A stretch of 64,000 nt of DNA from 34-65-8 sp964516135. GTDB taxonomy: Bacteria; Pseudomonadota; Alphaproteobacteria; Sphingomonadales; Sphingomonadaceae. Positions 53,212 through 62,219 of the stretch are shown piece after piece. The notes under the pieces are model-generated. The model did not search any database. It was not told the origin of the DNA and worked only from the letters and a program-made list of their open reading frames with translations. The stretch's first letter is position 1. Every line of letters starts with the position of its first letter. Made by a program: the position numbers and the translations under genes. Location: contig CAZEWN010000011.1 of assembly GCA_964516135.1 (NCBI GenBank), forward strand, positions 28,054 through 92,053. The letters are read 5' to 3'.

Positions 53212-55217
53212 TCCGCAGCCTCCGCCAGTTCATCCCCATACAGCAGTTCGGCGCTGCATTCCTGCATCACCGCGCTCGCCCGGGCGATGGGATTGGTGAG
53301 ATAGAAATCCTTGATCGGGTAGGCCTCGATGGAGCCTTCGAACTTGGCCTTGGCGTCGCCCGGAGGCAGCGCGCCGTAGTCCGCAAGGCCTTCCTCGCCC
53401 AGTGCGGGCACCTCGGCAATCATGGCGCCTTGAAGCTCGGCAAAGCTGTCGAAACCGACCGAGACGCCCAGCGCATCGGCCAGCGCCCGCAGGATCGTCC
53501 AATCCTCGCGCGCGTCGCCCGGCGCGAACACAGCCTTTTCGGCGAACTGCACCCGGCCCTCGGTGTTGACGTAAGTACCGTCCTTCTCGGCGTAGCTGGC
53601 ACCTGGCAGCACGATGTCCGCCGCATGCGCACCCTTGTCGCCGTGGTGGCCGATATAGACCTTGAGGCTGCCGGCAAACTGCGACCAGTCAACCTCGTCC
53701 GCGCCCAGTGCGAGCACCACCTTTGGCTCGGCCCTGGCGAGATCGGCGATGCCGCCCGGCTGTGCATAGCCAAGCATCAGCCCGCCCATCCGGCTCGCCG
53801 CCATGTGGAGCACGTTGAAACCGTTCCAGCCGTCTTTTACGACGCCCAGCTTGCTTGCGAGCGACATCGCCGCACCGAGCGCGCCTTTCCCCAGCGCTGC
53901 TCCACCCAGGATCAGCGCGGGACGCTCCGCCTTGTCGAACGCGTCTGCCGCATCTTTCGGAAGCTTGCCGAGCACCGCCAGGTCGTTGCCGAGGAAGGTC
54001 GTGGGATAGGTCGCATCCCACTCCGGTCCTACCACGAACACCTTCGCCCCGCGCTTTGCCGCCTTGCGAAGCCGCACATTAACCAGCGGCGCCTCCCAGC
54101 GGACATGGCTGCCTATGATAAGGATCGCGTCGGCCGTCTCGATACCGGCAAACGTCGTATTGAAATTCACCGCAGCAAGGTTGCTAGCGTCATAGGACAG
54201 CCCCGTCTGCCGCCCTTCGAGCAGGTCCGATCCCAGCGCGCGCAACAGCGCCTTCGCCGCGAACATCGTCTCGCAATCGACCATATCGCCCGCAATTGCC
54301 GCAATGCTTGCGCCGGGCTTGGCCTTCGCGATTGCGGTGAAGGCGTCATTCCAACCGGCCGCCTGCAGCTTACCGTTCTTGCGGATCCACACCTTGTCGA
54401 GGCGGCGCCGCGTGAGCCCATCGACCATGTAACGGCCCTTGTCGGAAAGCCACTCCTCGTTCACGTCGTCGTTGTTGCGCGGCAGCGCGCGCATGACCTC
54501 GCGCCCGCGACTGTCGAGGCGGATGTTCGCCCCCACCGCGTCGGAAACGTCGATGCTTAGCGTCTTCTTCAGCTCCCACGGCCGCGCCTCGAATGCGTAG
54601 GGGCGGCTGGTGAGCGCGCCGACCGGGCACAGGTCGATGACATTGGCCGAAAGCTCGTGCTTCGCCGCCTGCTCGAGGTAGGTGGTGATCTGCATGTCCT
54701 CGCCGCGGCCGATCGCGCCGATCTCGTCAACGCCCGCGATTTCCTCGGAAAAGCGCACGCAGCGGGTGCAGTGGATGCAGCGGGTCATCACCGTCTTGAT
54801 CAGCGGACCCATGTATTTTTCGGTAACGGCGCGCTTGCTTTCGTCATAGCGGCTTCCACCCCGCCCATAGGCGACCGACTGGTCCTGCAAGTCGCATTCC
54901 CCGCCCTGGTCACAGATCGGGCAATCGAGCGGGTGGTTTATGAGAAGGAACTCCATCACCCCTTCGCGCGCGGTTTTGACCATCGGGCTGTCCGTGCGGA
55001 TTTCCTGGCCCTCGGTGGCGGGCAGCGCGCAGCTCGCCTGCGGCTTGGGCGGGCCGGGCTTCACCTCGACCAGGCACATGCGGCAGTTGCCCGCAATGCT
55101 GAGGCGCTCGTGATAGCAGAAGCGCGGAATCTCCTTCCCCGCAAGCTCGCACGCCTGGAGGACGGTGGCCCCGTCCGGAACCTCAATTTCCTGGCCGTCC
55201 ACGGTGACTTTAGGCAT
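53208..55217 (-). CDS. nuoG: NADH-quinone oxidoreductase subunit G
   Basis: 669 residues. N-terminal 2Fe-2S ferredoxin-like domain (residues 1-80, with CYHERLSIAGNCRMCLVEVK), a His-Cys [4Fe-4S] region including CPICDQGGECDLQDQ, the CIHCTRCVRFSEE cluster motif, then a molybdopterin-oxidoreductase-like domain that has lost the catalytic cofactor. It collects electrons from NuoE/F. It overlaps nuoF and nuoH. Confidence 0.95.
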   Translation of the reverse strand: MPKVTVDGQEIEVPDGATVLQACELAGKEIPRFCYHERLSIAGNCRMCLVEVKPGPPKPQASCALPATEGQEIRTDSPMVKTAREGVMEFLLINHPLDCPICDQGGECDLQDQSVAYGRGGSRYDESKRAVTEKYMGPLIKTVMTRCIHCTRCVRFSEEIAGVDEIGAIGRGEDMQITTYLEQAAKHELSANVIDLCPVGALTSRPYAFEARPWELKKTLSIDVSDAVGANIRLDSRGREVMRALPRNNDDVNEEWLSDKGRYMVDGLTRRRLDKVWIRKNGKLQAAGWNDAFTAIAKAKPGASIAAIAGDMVDCETMFAAKALLRALGSDLLEGRQTGLSYDASNLAAVNFNTTFAGIETADAILIIGSHVRWEAPLVNVRLRKAAKRGAKVFVVGPEWDATYPTTFLGNDLAVLGKLPKDAADAFDKAERPALILGGAALGKGALGAAMSLASKLGVVKDGWNGFNVLHMAASRMGGLMLGYAQPGGIADLARAEPKVVLALGADEVDWSQFAGSLKVYIGHHGDKGAHAADIVLPGASYAEKDGTYVNTEGRVQFAEKAVFAPGDAREDWTILRALADALGVSVGFDSFAELQGAMIAEVPALGEEGLADYGALPPGDAKAKFEGSIEAYPIKDFYLTNPIARASAVMQECSAELLYGDELAEAAE

Positions 55218-56509
55218 TATTCCGCTGCCTCCGCAAAGGTGGCTTCACGTTCAGTGATGCGCCGTTCCAGCTCGGGCCGGAAATGGCGGATCAGACCCTG
55301 GATCGGCCACGCCGCCGCGTCGCCCAGCGCGCAGATGGTGTGGCCTTCGACCTGCTTGGTGACCTGCTGGAGCATGTCGATCTCCTCGATCGCCGCATCG
55401 CCGGTGCGAAGGCGCTCCATCATGCGCCACATCCAGCCCGTGCCCTCGCGGCAAGGGGTGCACTGGCCGCAGCTCTCGTGCTTGTAGAAATAGCTGAGCC
55501 GCGAGATCGCGCGGACGATGTCGGTCGACTTGTCCATCACGATGACCGCTGCCGTGCCCAAACCCGAGCCGACATCCTTCAGCCCGTCGAAGTCCATCGG
55601 GGCGTCCATTATCTCGCGCGCGGGAACCAGCGGCACCGAGGAACCGCCCGGGATCACCGCCAGCAGGTTGTCCCACCCGCCGGTGATACCGCCGCAATGC
55701 TTCTCGATCAGCTCGCGGAAGGGAATGCTCATCGCTTCTTCGACCACGCAGGGCTTTTCGACGTGCCCGCTGATCTGGAACAGCTTGGTGCCTTTGTTGT
55801 TCTCGCGCCCGAAGCTGGAGAACCACGCCGCGCCGCGCCGCAGGATCGTGGGGACGACTGCAATGCTTTCCACGTTGTTTACGGTGGTCGGGCAGCCGTA
55901 AAGACCCGCGCCGGCCGGGAACGGCGGCTTGAGGCGCGGCTGGCCCTTTTTGCCCTCCAGGCTCTCGATCATCGCGGTTTCCTCGCCGCAGATGTAGGCG
56001 CCCGCGCCGCGGTGCATGAACACGTCGAAGTCGTAGCCGGACTTGCTGGCGTTCTTGCCGATCAGGCCCGCCGCATAGGCCTCGTCAATCGCGGCTTGGA
56101 GCGTTTCCGCCTCGCGGATGTATTCGCCGCGGATGTAGATGTAGGCGGCACGCGCGCGCATCGCGAAACCAGCCACGAGGGCGCCCTCGATCAGCTTGTG
56201 CGGATCGTGGCGGATGATCTCACGGTCCTTGCACGAACCCGGTTCGGATTCGTCGGCGTTGATGACCAGGAAGCTCGGCCGCCCGTCGCGCGATTCCTTG
56301 GGCATGAACGACCACTTGAGGCCGGTGGGGAACCCCGCCCCGCCGCGCCCGCGCAAGCCCGATGCCTTGATCTCCTCAATGATCGCATCCTGACCGCGCG
56401 CGATCAGCGCCTTGGTATCATCCCAGTCGCCGCGCGCCTCTGCGGCTTTCAGGCGCCAGTCCTGATAGCCGTAGAGGTTGGTGAAGATGCGGTCCTTGTC
56501 AGCGAGCAT
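55217..56509 (-). CDS. nuoF: NADH-quinone oxidoreductase subunit F
   Basis: 430 residues. The NADH/FMN site is visible as RGRGGAGFPTGLKWSFMPKE and ESEPGSCKDREI, and the N3 [4Fe-4S] cluster as ESCGQCTPCREG near residue 350. It oxidises NADH and starts the electron path. The 33-bp gap to the small ORF at 56543 is the only break here. Confidence 0.96.
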   Translation of the reverse strand: MLADKDRIFTNLYGYQDWRLKAAEARGDWDDTKALIARGQDAIIEEIKASGLRGRGGAGFPTGLKWSFMPKESRDGRPSFLVINADESEPGSCKDREIIRHDPHKLIEGALVAGFAMRARAAYIYIRGEYIREAETLQAAIDEAYAAGLIGKNASKSGYDFDVFMHRGAGAYICGEETAMIESLEGKKGQPRLKPPFPAGAGLYGCPTTVNNVESIAVVPTILRRGAAWFSSFGRENNKGTKLFQISGHVEKPCVVEEAMSIPFRELIEKHCGGITGGWDNLLAVIPGGSSVPLVPAREIMDAPMDFDGLKDVGSGLGTAAVIVMDKSTDIVRAISRLSYFYKHESCGQCTPCREGTGWMWRMMERLRTGDAAIEEIDMLQQVTKQVEGHTICALGDAAAWPIQGLIRHFRPELERRITEREATFAEAAE

Positions 56510-56542
56510 CTGCGAGCGTCCTACGAAAAACAGCCGCGAGCA

Positions 56543-56683
56543 TCAGAATGCCCTTCCCTGCGAGAGGAAATAGAACGCGCCGATCACGACCAGCGCAATC
56601 AGGCCGAACTTGATCAGCCCGGTCAGCACCTTCCACGCGATGAAGATGAGCACGAGCGCGATGAGGATGGTGGCGACTTCCAT
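56543..56683 (-). CDS. Conserved-looking 46-residue membrane protein between nuoE and nuoF
   Basis: An unlisted short gene. Reading the minus strand from ATG 56683 gives 46 residues ending at 56543: MEVATILIALVLIFIAWKVL then a second hydrophobic stretch LIKFGLIALVVIGAFYFLSQ and GRAF. Its ATG overlaps the nuoE stop as TGATG, the same coupling used by neighbouring nuo genes, and the frame is fully hydrophobic rather than random. It is probably one or two short helices; function unknown, perhaps complex I assembly or stability. Confidence 0.7.
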   Translation of the reverse strand: MEVATILIALVLIFIAWKVLTGLIKFGLIALVVIGAFYFLSQGRAF

Positions 56684-57351
56684 CACCACTCCCCCCGGTA
56701 ATCGTGGTTGGCGTCAACCATTTCGCGCAAGGTCGTCGGCCCGCCGACCGGCTCGACCGTGTGGCGGCCGGGTTCCTGCGTGCCGGGCTTCGGCGTCTGC
56801 CCCGCCGCCAGCGCATCGAGCACGGTGTCGAGGCGTTCAGGCGTCAGGTCTTCGTAGTTGTCGTCGTTGATCTGGACCATCGGCGCGCTGGAGCAGTTGC
56901 CCATGCACTCGACCTCGGTCAGCGTCCACAGGCCATCGGCCGAGACGTGGCCCTTCTTCATCCCGCGCGCCTTGCAGGTTTCGAACAGCGCGTCCGATCC
57001 GCGCAGCATACACGGCGTGGTGCCGCAGACCTGCACGTGGAATTTGCCCACGGGGCGCATGTTGTACATGAAATAAAACGTCGCGACCTCGAGCACGCGG
57101 ATCACCGGCATGTCGAGATAGCGCGCGATGTACTCGATCACGGGCAGGGGCAGCCAGCCCTGCGTATGGGTTTCCTCGCCGACCTGCCGCTGGGCGAGGT
57201 CGAGCAGCGGCATCACCGCGCTGCGCTGCCGGCCTTGCGGATAGCGCGCGATCGCGGTGTCCGCCTTGGCCTTGTACGCGGGCGAAAACGCAAACGCGCC
57301 CCACCGCTCGCGCAGTTCGGGGGTGTCGGGTGCGGGGGAACGGTCAGCCAC
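56683..57351 (-). CDS. nuoE: NADH-quinone oxidoreductase subunit E
   Basis: 222 residues. The N1a [2Fe-2S] cluster ligands are visible in VCGTTPCMLRGS and ECMGNCSSAPMVQ. GTG 57351 is the start: GGAGG lies about 7 nt upstream within a small hairpin (57352-57370). The C-terminal part after residue 190 is Pro/Thr-rich. It is separated from nuoD by 117 bp containing a REP-like repeat. Confidence 0.95.
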   Translation of the reverse strand: MADRSPAPDTPELRERWGAFAFSPAYKAKADTAIARYPQGRQRSAVMPLLDLAQRQVGEETHTQGWLPLPVIEYIARYLDMPVIRVLEVATFYFMYNMRPVGKFHVQVCGTTPCMLRGSDALFETCKARGMKKGHVSADGLWTLTEVECMGNCSSAPMVQINDDNYEDLTPERLDTVLDALAAGQTPKPGTQEPGRHTVEPVGGPTTLREMVDANHDYRGEW

Positions 57352-57370
57352 GACGATCCTCCCGGATCGT
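57352..57370 (-). promoter_or_regulatory. Hairpin covering the nuoE Shine-Dalgarno
   Basis: On the minus strand GACGATCC-GGGA-GGATCGTC forms an 8-bp stem whose loop and 3' arm contain the GGAGG that precedes the nuoE GTG start. It could modulate nuoE translation relative to nuoD. Confidence 0.55.
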
Positions 57371-57452
57371 CGCCCCGGGCTTGACCCGGGGTCCCGCTGC
57401 CTTCGGGCGCTGCGGAAGAAAAGCGGGATCCCGGATCAAGTCCGGGATGACG
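57368..57452. repeat. REP/BIME-like inverted repeat in the nuoD-nuoE gap
   Basis: Two 30-nt arms (57368-57397, 57423-57452) match as inverted repeats at 25 of 30 positions, all differences being transitions. Each arm is itself a hairpin with a seven-base-pair stem and CTTGA loop. The design matches the repeat at 50641-50722 but the sequence family differs. Confidence 0.8.
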
Positions 57453-57468
57453 GTGGTATGTTGCATTC

Positions 57469-58680
57469 TCACCGGTCACACTCCCCGAACACCACGTCGA
57501 TCGCGCCCAAAATGGCGGTCGCGTCGGGCAGCATGTGGCCCTTGCACATCATGTCCATCGCCTGAAGGTGGCTGAACGCGGTCGGGCGGATCTTGCAGCG
57601 GTAGGGTTTGTTCGACCCGTCGCTGACCAGATAGACGCCGAATTCGCCCTTGGGGCTTTCGGTCGCGACGTAGACCTCGCCCGCGGGCACGTGGAAGCCT
57701 TCGGTGTAGAGCTTGAAGTGGTGGATCAGCGCTTCCATGGACTGCTTCATCTCGGCGCGCTTGGGCGGGACGACCTTGCGGTCCTCGCTCGCGACCGGGC
57801 CCTGCGGCATTTGCGCGAGGCACTGCTTCATAATCCGCGCGCTTTCGTAGACTTCCTTCACCCGCACCACGAACCGGTCGTAGCAGTCGGAGTTGGTGCC
57901 AACGGGAATGTCGAACTCCATCCGGTCGTAGACATCGTAGGGCTGCGATTTGCGCAGGTCCCACGGAATGCCAGCCGCGCGGATCATCGGGCCGGAGAAG
58001 CCCCATGCGATCGCGTCGTTGCGGCTCACCACGGCGATATCCACGTTGCGCTGCTTGAAGATGCGGTTGTCGAGCACCAGGCTCATGGCGTCACCGAACA
58101 GTTCGGGCAGGCGGCCGTCGAGCCATTCGCCGATATCGACCAACAGCTTTTCCGGCACGTCCTGGTGGACGCCGCCGGGGCGGAAATAGGCGCTGTGCAT
58201 CCGCGCGCCCGATGCCCGCTCGAAGAAGTTCAGGCAGTCCTCGCGGATCTCGAACATCCACAGGTTGGGCGTCATCGCGCCCACGTCCATCACGTGGGCG
58301 CCGAGGTTGAGCATGTGATTGCAGATGCGGGTCAGCTCGGCGAAGAACACGCGCAGGTACTGCGCCCGGATCGGCACCTCGATGTTCAGCAGCTTCTCGA
58401 TCGCCAGGACGTAGCTGTATTCCTGCGCCAGCGGCGAGCAGTAATCGAGCCGGTCGAAATAAGGCAGTGCCTGGAGGTAGGTCTTGTGCTCGATCAGCTT
58501 CTCGGTGCCGCGATGGAGCAGACCCACGTGCGGATCAATCCGCTCGATGATTTCACCATCAAGTTCCATCACCATTCGCAGCACGCCGTGCGCCGCGGGA
58601 TGCTGAGGCCCGAAGTTGATCGTGTAATTGGTGATGGCCTCGTCGCCGGTCGTTGGCGACTGTTCGAGCTGGAGGCTCAT
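57469..58680 (-). CDS. nuoD: NADH-quinone oxidoreductase subunit D
   Basis: 403 residues. The family opening NFGPQHPAAHGVLRMVMELD and the quinone-site blocks RIDPHVGLLHRGTEKLIEHK and SYVLAIEKLLNIEVP are present; the C-terminal FSHLQAMDMMCKGHMLPDAT closes it. It forms the ubiquinone pocket with NuoB. ATG 58680 overlaps the nuoC stop (ATGA). Confidence 0.97.
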   Translation of the reverse strand: MSLQLEQSPTTGDEAITNYTINFGPQHPAAHGVLRMVMELDGEIIERIDPHVGLLHRGTEKLIEHKTYLQALPYFDRLDYCSPLAQEYSYVLAIEKLLNIEVPIRAQYLRVFFAELTRICNHMLNLGAHVMDVGAMTPNLWMFEIREDCLNFFERASGARMHSAYFRPGGVHQDVPEKLLVDIGEWLDGRLPELFGDAMSLVLDNRIFKQRNVDIAVVSRNDAIAWGFSGPMIRAAGIPWDLRKSQPYDVYDRMEFDIPVGTNSDCYDRFVVRVKEVYESARIMKQCLAQMPQGPVASEDRKVVPPKRAEMKQSMEALIHHFKLYTEGFHVPAGEVYVATESPKGEFGVYLVSDGSNKPYRCKIRPTAFSHLQAMDMMCKGHMLPDATAILGAIDVVFGECDR

Positions 58681-59591
58681 GCCGGATCCCCCTTAGGCTT
58701 GCGGATCGCGGGCTTGCGGGTGCGCGGCTTAGCCGGGGACTTTGGCTTCGCGGCGGCCTTGGGCTTGGTCGCGGCCTTGGTGTCTTTGGCTTTGCCCGTG
58801 CGCGATGCACGCTTGGGCCGCGCTTCGGTCGGTTCGGGCGCATGCTCGTCGATCGCGGTGTCTTTCTCGACCGGAGCGCCGGCGGCGACCTTCTCAGCCG
58901 CCTTGGCATCGGCCTTGCTGCCCGCGCCGGTGTCGCTCGGCTTTTCGGTGGTCTTGGGATCGGCCACCGGAGGCGTTGCCGCCTTCTCGTCCCCCGGCAG
59001 CACGTAATCGGCGCCTTCCCACGGGCTCATGAAATCGAACTGACGAAGATCCTGAGCCAGCTGGACCGGCTCGTAAACCACGCGCTTTTCGTCTTCCGAA
59101 TAGCGCAGCTCGGTGTAGCCGGTCAGCGGAAAATCCTTGCGGAAAGGATGCCCCTCGAAACCGTAGTCGGTCAGGATGCGACGCAGGTCGGTATTCCCTG
59201 CGAACAGCACGCCATACATGTCGAACACCTCGCGCTCGAGCCAGCCCGCGACGGGCCACAGCGTGGTGACGGTCGGGACAGGCGTCGCCTCATCGGTCGC
59301 GCACTTGACCATCACCCGGCTGTTCCGCGTCACGCTGAGCAGCATGTATACGATCTCGAACCGCTCGGCGCGCTGTGGATAGTCGGCACCGGCGATTTCC
59401 ATCAGCTGCTGGTATTCGTGGCTATCGCGCAGGGTCCGCAGGGCATCGACGATGCTCTCGCGGCGGACCGTCAGGATCAGCTCGCCATGCTCCTCGCGCA
59501 CTTCAAGCAGATGCGCGCCCAGGGCACCGGACAGCGTGTCCCTGAGACCTTCGATCCGGGTGAACCGGGGCGCGGAATGCAAAGTGGCCAT
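58677..59591 (-). CDS. nuoC: NADH-quinone oxidoreductase subunit C with long basic C-terminal tail
   Basis: 304 residues. The NuoC core (residues 1-200) includes RESIVDALRTLRDSHEYQQL, WLEREVFDMYGVLFAGNTDL and GHPFRKDFPLTGYTELRY. From residue about 201 a 104-residue tail follows: first acidic/Thr-rich, then a Lys/Ala/Pro-rich, histone-H1-like end (TGKAKDTKAATKPKAAAKPK). ATG 59591 is the standard start; the frame is open farther upstream to 59801 across nuoB. The core bridges NuoD and the peripheral arm; the tail is not part of the usual subunit. Confidence 0.93.
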   Translation of the reverse strand: MATLHSAPRFTRIEGLRDTLSGALGAHLLEVREEHGELILTVRRESIVDALRTLRDSHEYQQLMEIAGADYPQRAERFEIVYMLLSVTRNSRVMVKCATDEATPVPTVTTLWPVAGWLEREVFDMYGVLFAGNTDLRRILTDYGFEGHPFRKDFPLTGYTELRYSEDEKRVVYEPVQLAQDLRQFDFMSPWEGADYVLPGDEKAATPPVADPKTTEKPSDTGAGSKADAKAAEKVAAGAPVEKDTAIDEHAPEPTEARPKRASRTGKAKDTKAATKPKAAAKPKSPAKPRTRKPAIRKPKGDPA

Positions 59592-59607
59592 ACCTAACGC
59601 GAGCCAA

Positions 59608-60171
59608 TCATCGTTCAATCGTGCCTGCGCGGCGAATTTTGCGCTGCAACTGCATAACGCCGTAGAGCAGCGCCTCGGCCGTGGGCGGACAGCCGGGAAC
59701 GTAGATGTCCACCGGCACGATCCGGTCGCACCCGCGCACGACGCTGTAGCTATAGTGGTAATAACCGCCGCCGTTGGCGCACGAACCCATGCTGATGACA
59801 TACTTGGGTTCCGACATCTGGTCGTAAACCTTCCGCAGCGCAGGAGCCATCTTATTGCACAGCGTGCCAGCCACGATCATCACGTCCGACTGGCGCGGCG
59901 ACGCGCGCGGGGCAACGCCGAACCGCTCCATGTCATATCGCGGCATGTTGACGTGGATCATTTCGACCGCGCAGCAGGCCAGGCCGAAGGTCATCCACCA
60001 CAAGCTGCCCGTGCGCGCCCACTGGAAAAGATCCTCCGTCGAGGTGACGAGGAAACCCTTGTCGTTCACCTCGGTCTGGAGCGCGCGGAAATAGTCCGCG
60101 TCGGGCTGGCGCACGTCACCTGGTTGTGCAGCGAGAGGCCGCGCGGCGGGAATCATCTCATTCACTCCCAT
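59608..60171 (-). CDS. nuoB: NADH-quinone oxidoreductase subunit B
   Basis: About 187 residues. The N2 [4Fe-4S] ligands are visible: tandem Cys in TFGLACCAVEMIH, Cys in ISMGSCANGGGYYH and Cys in VDIYVPGCPPTAEAL. It hands electrons to ubiquinone. The start is ambiguous: ATG 60171 overlaps nuoA by 10 nt, GTG 60165 would give GTGA, and ATG 60156 has GGGAG 8-9 nt upstream. It ends 16 bp before nuoC. Confidence 0.96.
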   Translation of the reverse strand: MGVNEMIPAARPLAAQPGDVRQPDADYFRALQTEVNDKGFLVTSTEDLFQWARTGSLWWMTFGLACCAVEMIHVNMPRYDMERFGVAPRASPRQSDVMIVAGTLCNKMAPALRKVYDQMSEPKYVISMGSCANGGGYYHYSYSVVRGCDRIVPVDIYVPGCPPTAEALLYGVMQLQRKIRRAGTIER

Positions 60172-60551
60172 TCCAGCGCCCCCACTTTCCATGCGTAAGC
60201 GAGGCCAACCGCGAGTTCGCCCAGGAAGATCATCATCGTGATCCAGCCCGGCCAGCCCGTCAGGTCGAGGCTGACCGCCCACGGAAACAGGAACGCGGCC
60301 TCGAGGTCGAAGATGATGAACAGGATCGCCACGAGGTAGAACCGCACATCAAACTGGCTGCGCGGTTCTTCGAACGCGGGAAAGCCGCATTCGTATTCGC
60401 TCAGCTTCTCAGCCGTCGGGTTGTGCGCCCCGGTAAGGCGCGACACGCCCATTGGCAGGAACACGAACGCCGCTGATAGCCCCGCCGCGATAAACAGGAA
60501 GATCAGGATCGGCAGGTAATGGGTCAGGTCGACCAAAGGTATGACTCGCAC
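60162..60551 (-). CDS. nuoA: NADH-quinone oxidoreductase subunit A
   Basis: 129 residues, three membrane helices with the conserved SEYECGFPAFEEPRSQFDVR loop and FIIFDLEAAFLFPWAV. First gene of the nuo array, so the operon promoter should lie in the 80 bp before it or within the downstream part of the aldehyde dehydrogenase gene. GTG start at 60551; a later start is possible. Confidence 0.95.
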   Translation of the reverse strand: MRVIPLVDLTHYLPILIFLFIAAGLSAAFVFLPMGVSRLTGAHNPTAEKLSEYECGFPAFEEPRSQFDVRFYLVAILFIIFDLEAAFLFPWAVSLDLTGWPGWITMMIFLGELAVGLAYAWKVGALEWE

Positions 60552-60631
60552 TGCGACAGTTCAGCCGCGCCCTAGTCTGCTCCCCTGTCCCGCGCAAGGG
60601 CGCCAGACCCGGTTTTTGCCCGCATTCCGGC

Positions 60632-62065
60632 CTATTTCATCATGGCTCGCACCGCCTTTTCGGTCTTCGCGCCATATGGCGGCTTGAACCCGCCCAGCTT
60701 GGCCACGTCGATTCTGGGCTGGGTGTAGATACTGCGTGCATGGCTGAATTCGCGAAACCCCTCGACCCCGTGGTAGCTGCCCATTCCCGATGGGCCGACG
60801 CCGCCGAACGGAAGGTCTTCCATCGAAACGTGAAAGATAACATCGTTGACGGTGACCCCGCCCGAGAGCGTCCGGGTCAGCACCCGCTCTCGCTCGCCGG
60901 CATCCTGGCCGAAATAGTACAGCCCCAGTGGACGGTCGTTACGATTGACGTGGTCGATCGCCTCGTCGACCGCCCTGTATGTCTTGACCGGCAGCACCGG
61001 CCCGAAGATTTCCTCCTGCATCGCCTGCATGTCGTCGGTGACATTCCGCAGGATCGTCAGCGGCATCTTGCGCGCGTTACTGCTGCCGCGGAAATCCTCG
61101 TCCGCCGGATTGACCTCGATCACCTCGGCGCCCTTGCCGCGCGCATCCGCCACCATGGACTGAAGCCGCTCGAAATGTCGATCGGACACGATCGAGGCAT
61201 AGTCCTCGTTCGCCAGCAAGGTTGGATACATCGTGCGCGCGCCCAGTTCGATCGCGGCGACCACGCCGTCCTCCATGTCTTCGGGCACGTACATGTAGTC
61301 TGGCGCGAGGCATATCTGCCCCGCGTTCAACATCTTGCCCATTGCAATCCGTTCACCCGCCGCCCTGAGGTCGGCGCTGCGACCCAGTACCACCGGCGAC
61401 TTGCCGCCCAGTTCAAGCGTCACGGGGACGAGGTTCTTGGCTGCCGCCTCCATCACGCGTCGCCCGGTCGCGGTCGAGCCGGTAAAAACGAGATGATCGA
61501 ACGGCAGGCTCGAGAATGCCGCCGCGACTTCGGGACCACCGGTGAAGAATGCCACCTCGTCCGCCGAAAAGTATTGCGCGCACAACTCAGCCGACAGTTC
61601 GCTGGTCCGCTCGGTAAACTCGCTCGGCTTGATTATCGCCCGGTTGCCGGCCGCCAGCACCTGCATCAGCGGGCCGAAGCTGAGATTGACCGGAAAATTC
61701 CATGGGCTGAGAATGCCGATCACGCCCTTGGGTTCGTAGCGCAGTTCCGCCCTCGCGCCGAGCAGCCCGAGCGGAAATTGCACGTGGCGCTTCTCGGTCC
61801 GCGACCACTTTTCCATGTTCTTGAGGCAATACTTGCCGAAGTTCACCGTGCCCGCGATGTCGGTGATCATCGACTGGTGCGGGCTGCGGTTGCCGAAGTC
61901 GCTCGCCATGGCCCGGCACAGCGCCTCGCCATGCTCCTGGAGCAACGCCATGGCTCTCTGTACGCGGTCGCGGCGCGCCGAAAGCGGCTCGGGCCGCGCA
62001 CCGGTGAAGGCGTCGCGTTGCGCTGCAAGGGCAGCTTCCATCTCTTTTTTGCGATCCTGGGCCAT
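60632..62065 (-). CDS. Coniferyl-aldehyde-dehydrogenase-type aldehyde dehydrogenase
   Basis: 477 residues. Aldehyde dehydrogenase fold with the Glu base in TLELGGKSPVVLG and the nucleophile Cys in MLNAGQICLAPDYMYV, a sequence typical of the coniferyl aldehyde dehydrogenase group (short, without the N-terminal arm). It oxidises aldehydes to acids with NAD(P). ATG 62065 has AGGAGAG 7 nt upstream. Divergent from the thiolase; the 154-bp spacer should hold both promoters. No ferulate-pathway genes are nearby, so the physiological substrate is open. Confidence 0.87.
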   Translation of the reverse strand: MAQDRKKEMEAALAAQRDAFTGARPEPLSARRDRVQRAMALLQEHGEALCRAMASDFGNRSPHQSMITDIAGTVNFGKYCLKNMEKWSRTEKRHVQFPLGLLGARAELRYEPKGVIGILSPWNFPVNLSFGPLMQVLAAGNRAIIKPSEFTERTSELSAELCAQYFSADEVAFFTGGPEVAAAFSSLPFDHLVFTGSTATGRRVMEAAAKNLVPVTLELGGKSPVVLGRSADLRAAGERIAMGKMLNAGQICLAPDYMYVPEDMEDGVVAAIELGARTMYPTLLANEDYASIVSDRHFERLQSMVADARGKGAEVIEVNPADEDFRGSSNARKMPLTILRNVTDDMQAMQEEIFGPVLPVKTYRAVDEAIDHVNRNDRPLGLYYFGQDAGERERVLTRTLSGGVTVNDVIFHVSMEDLPFGGVGPSGMGSYHGVEGFREFSHARSIYTQPRIDVAKLGGFKPPYGAKTEKAVRAMMK

Positions 62066-62219
62066 CGTCACTCTCCTGGGTTTCACTTTGCCACCGTTGT
62101 CGACGAGGCCGACCGCGATGACAAGCCGGGTTTGGGCCGGTGCAACCGTATGCCGTTTGCGTTCGCCGCAGCGCAGCATTAGAGGTCGTGGCAATATTGC
62201 TACAACGAAAGGTCCCGTC

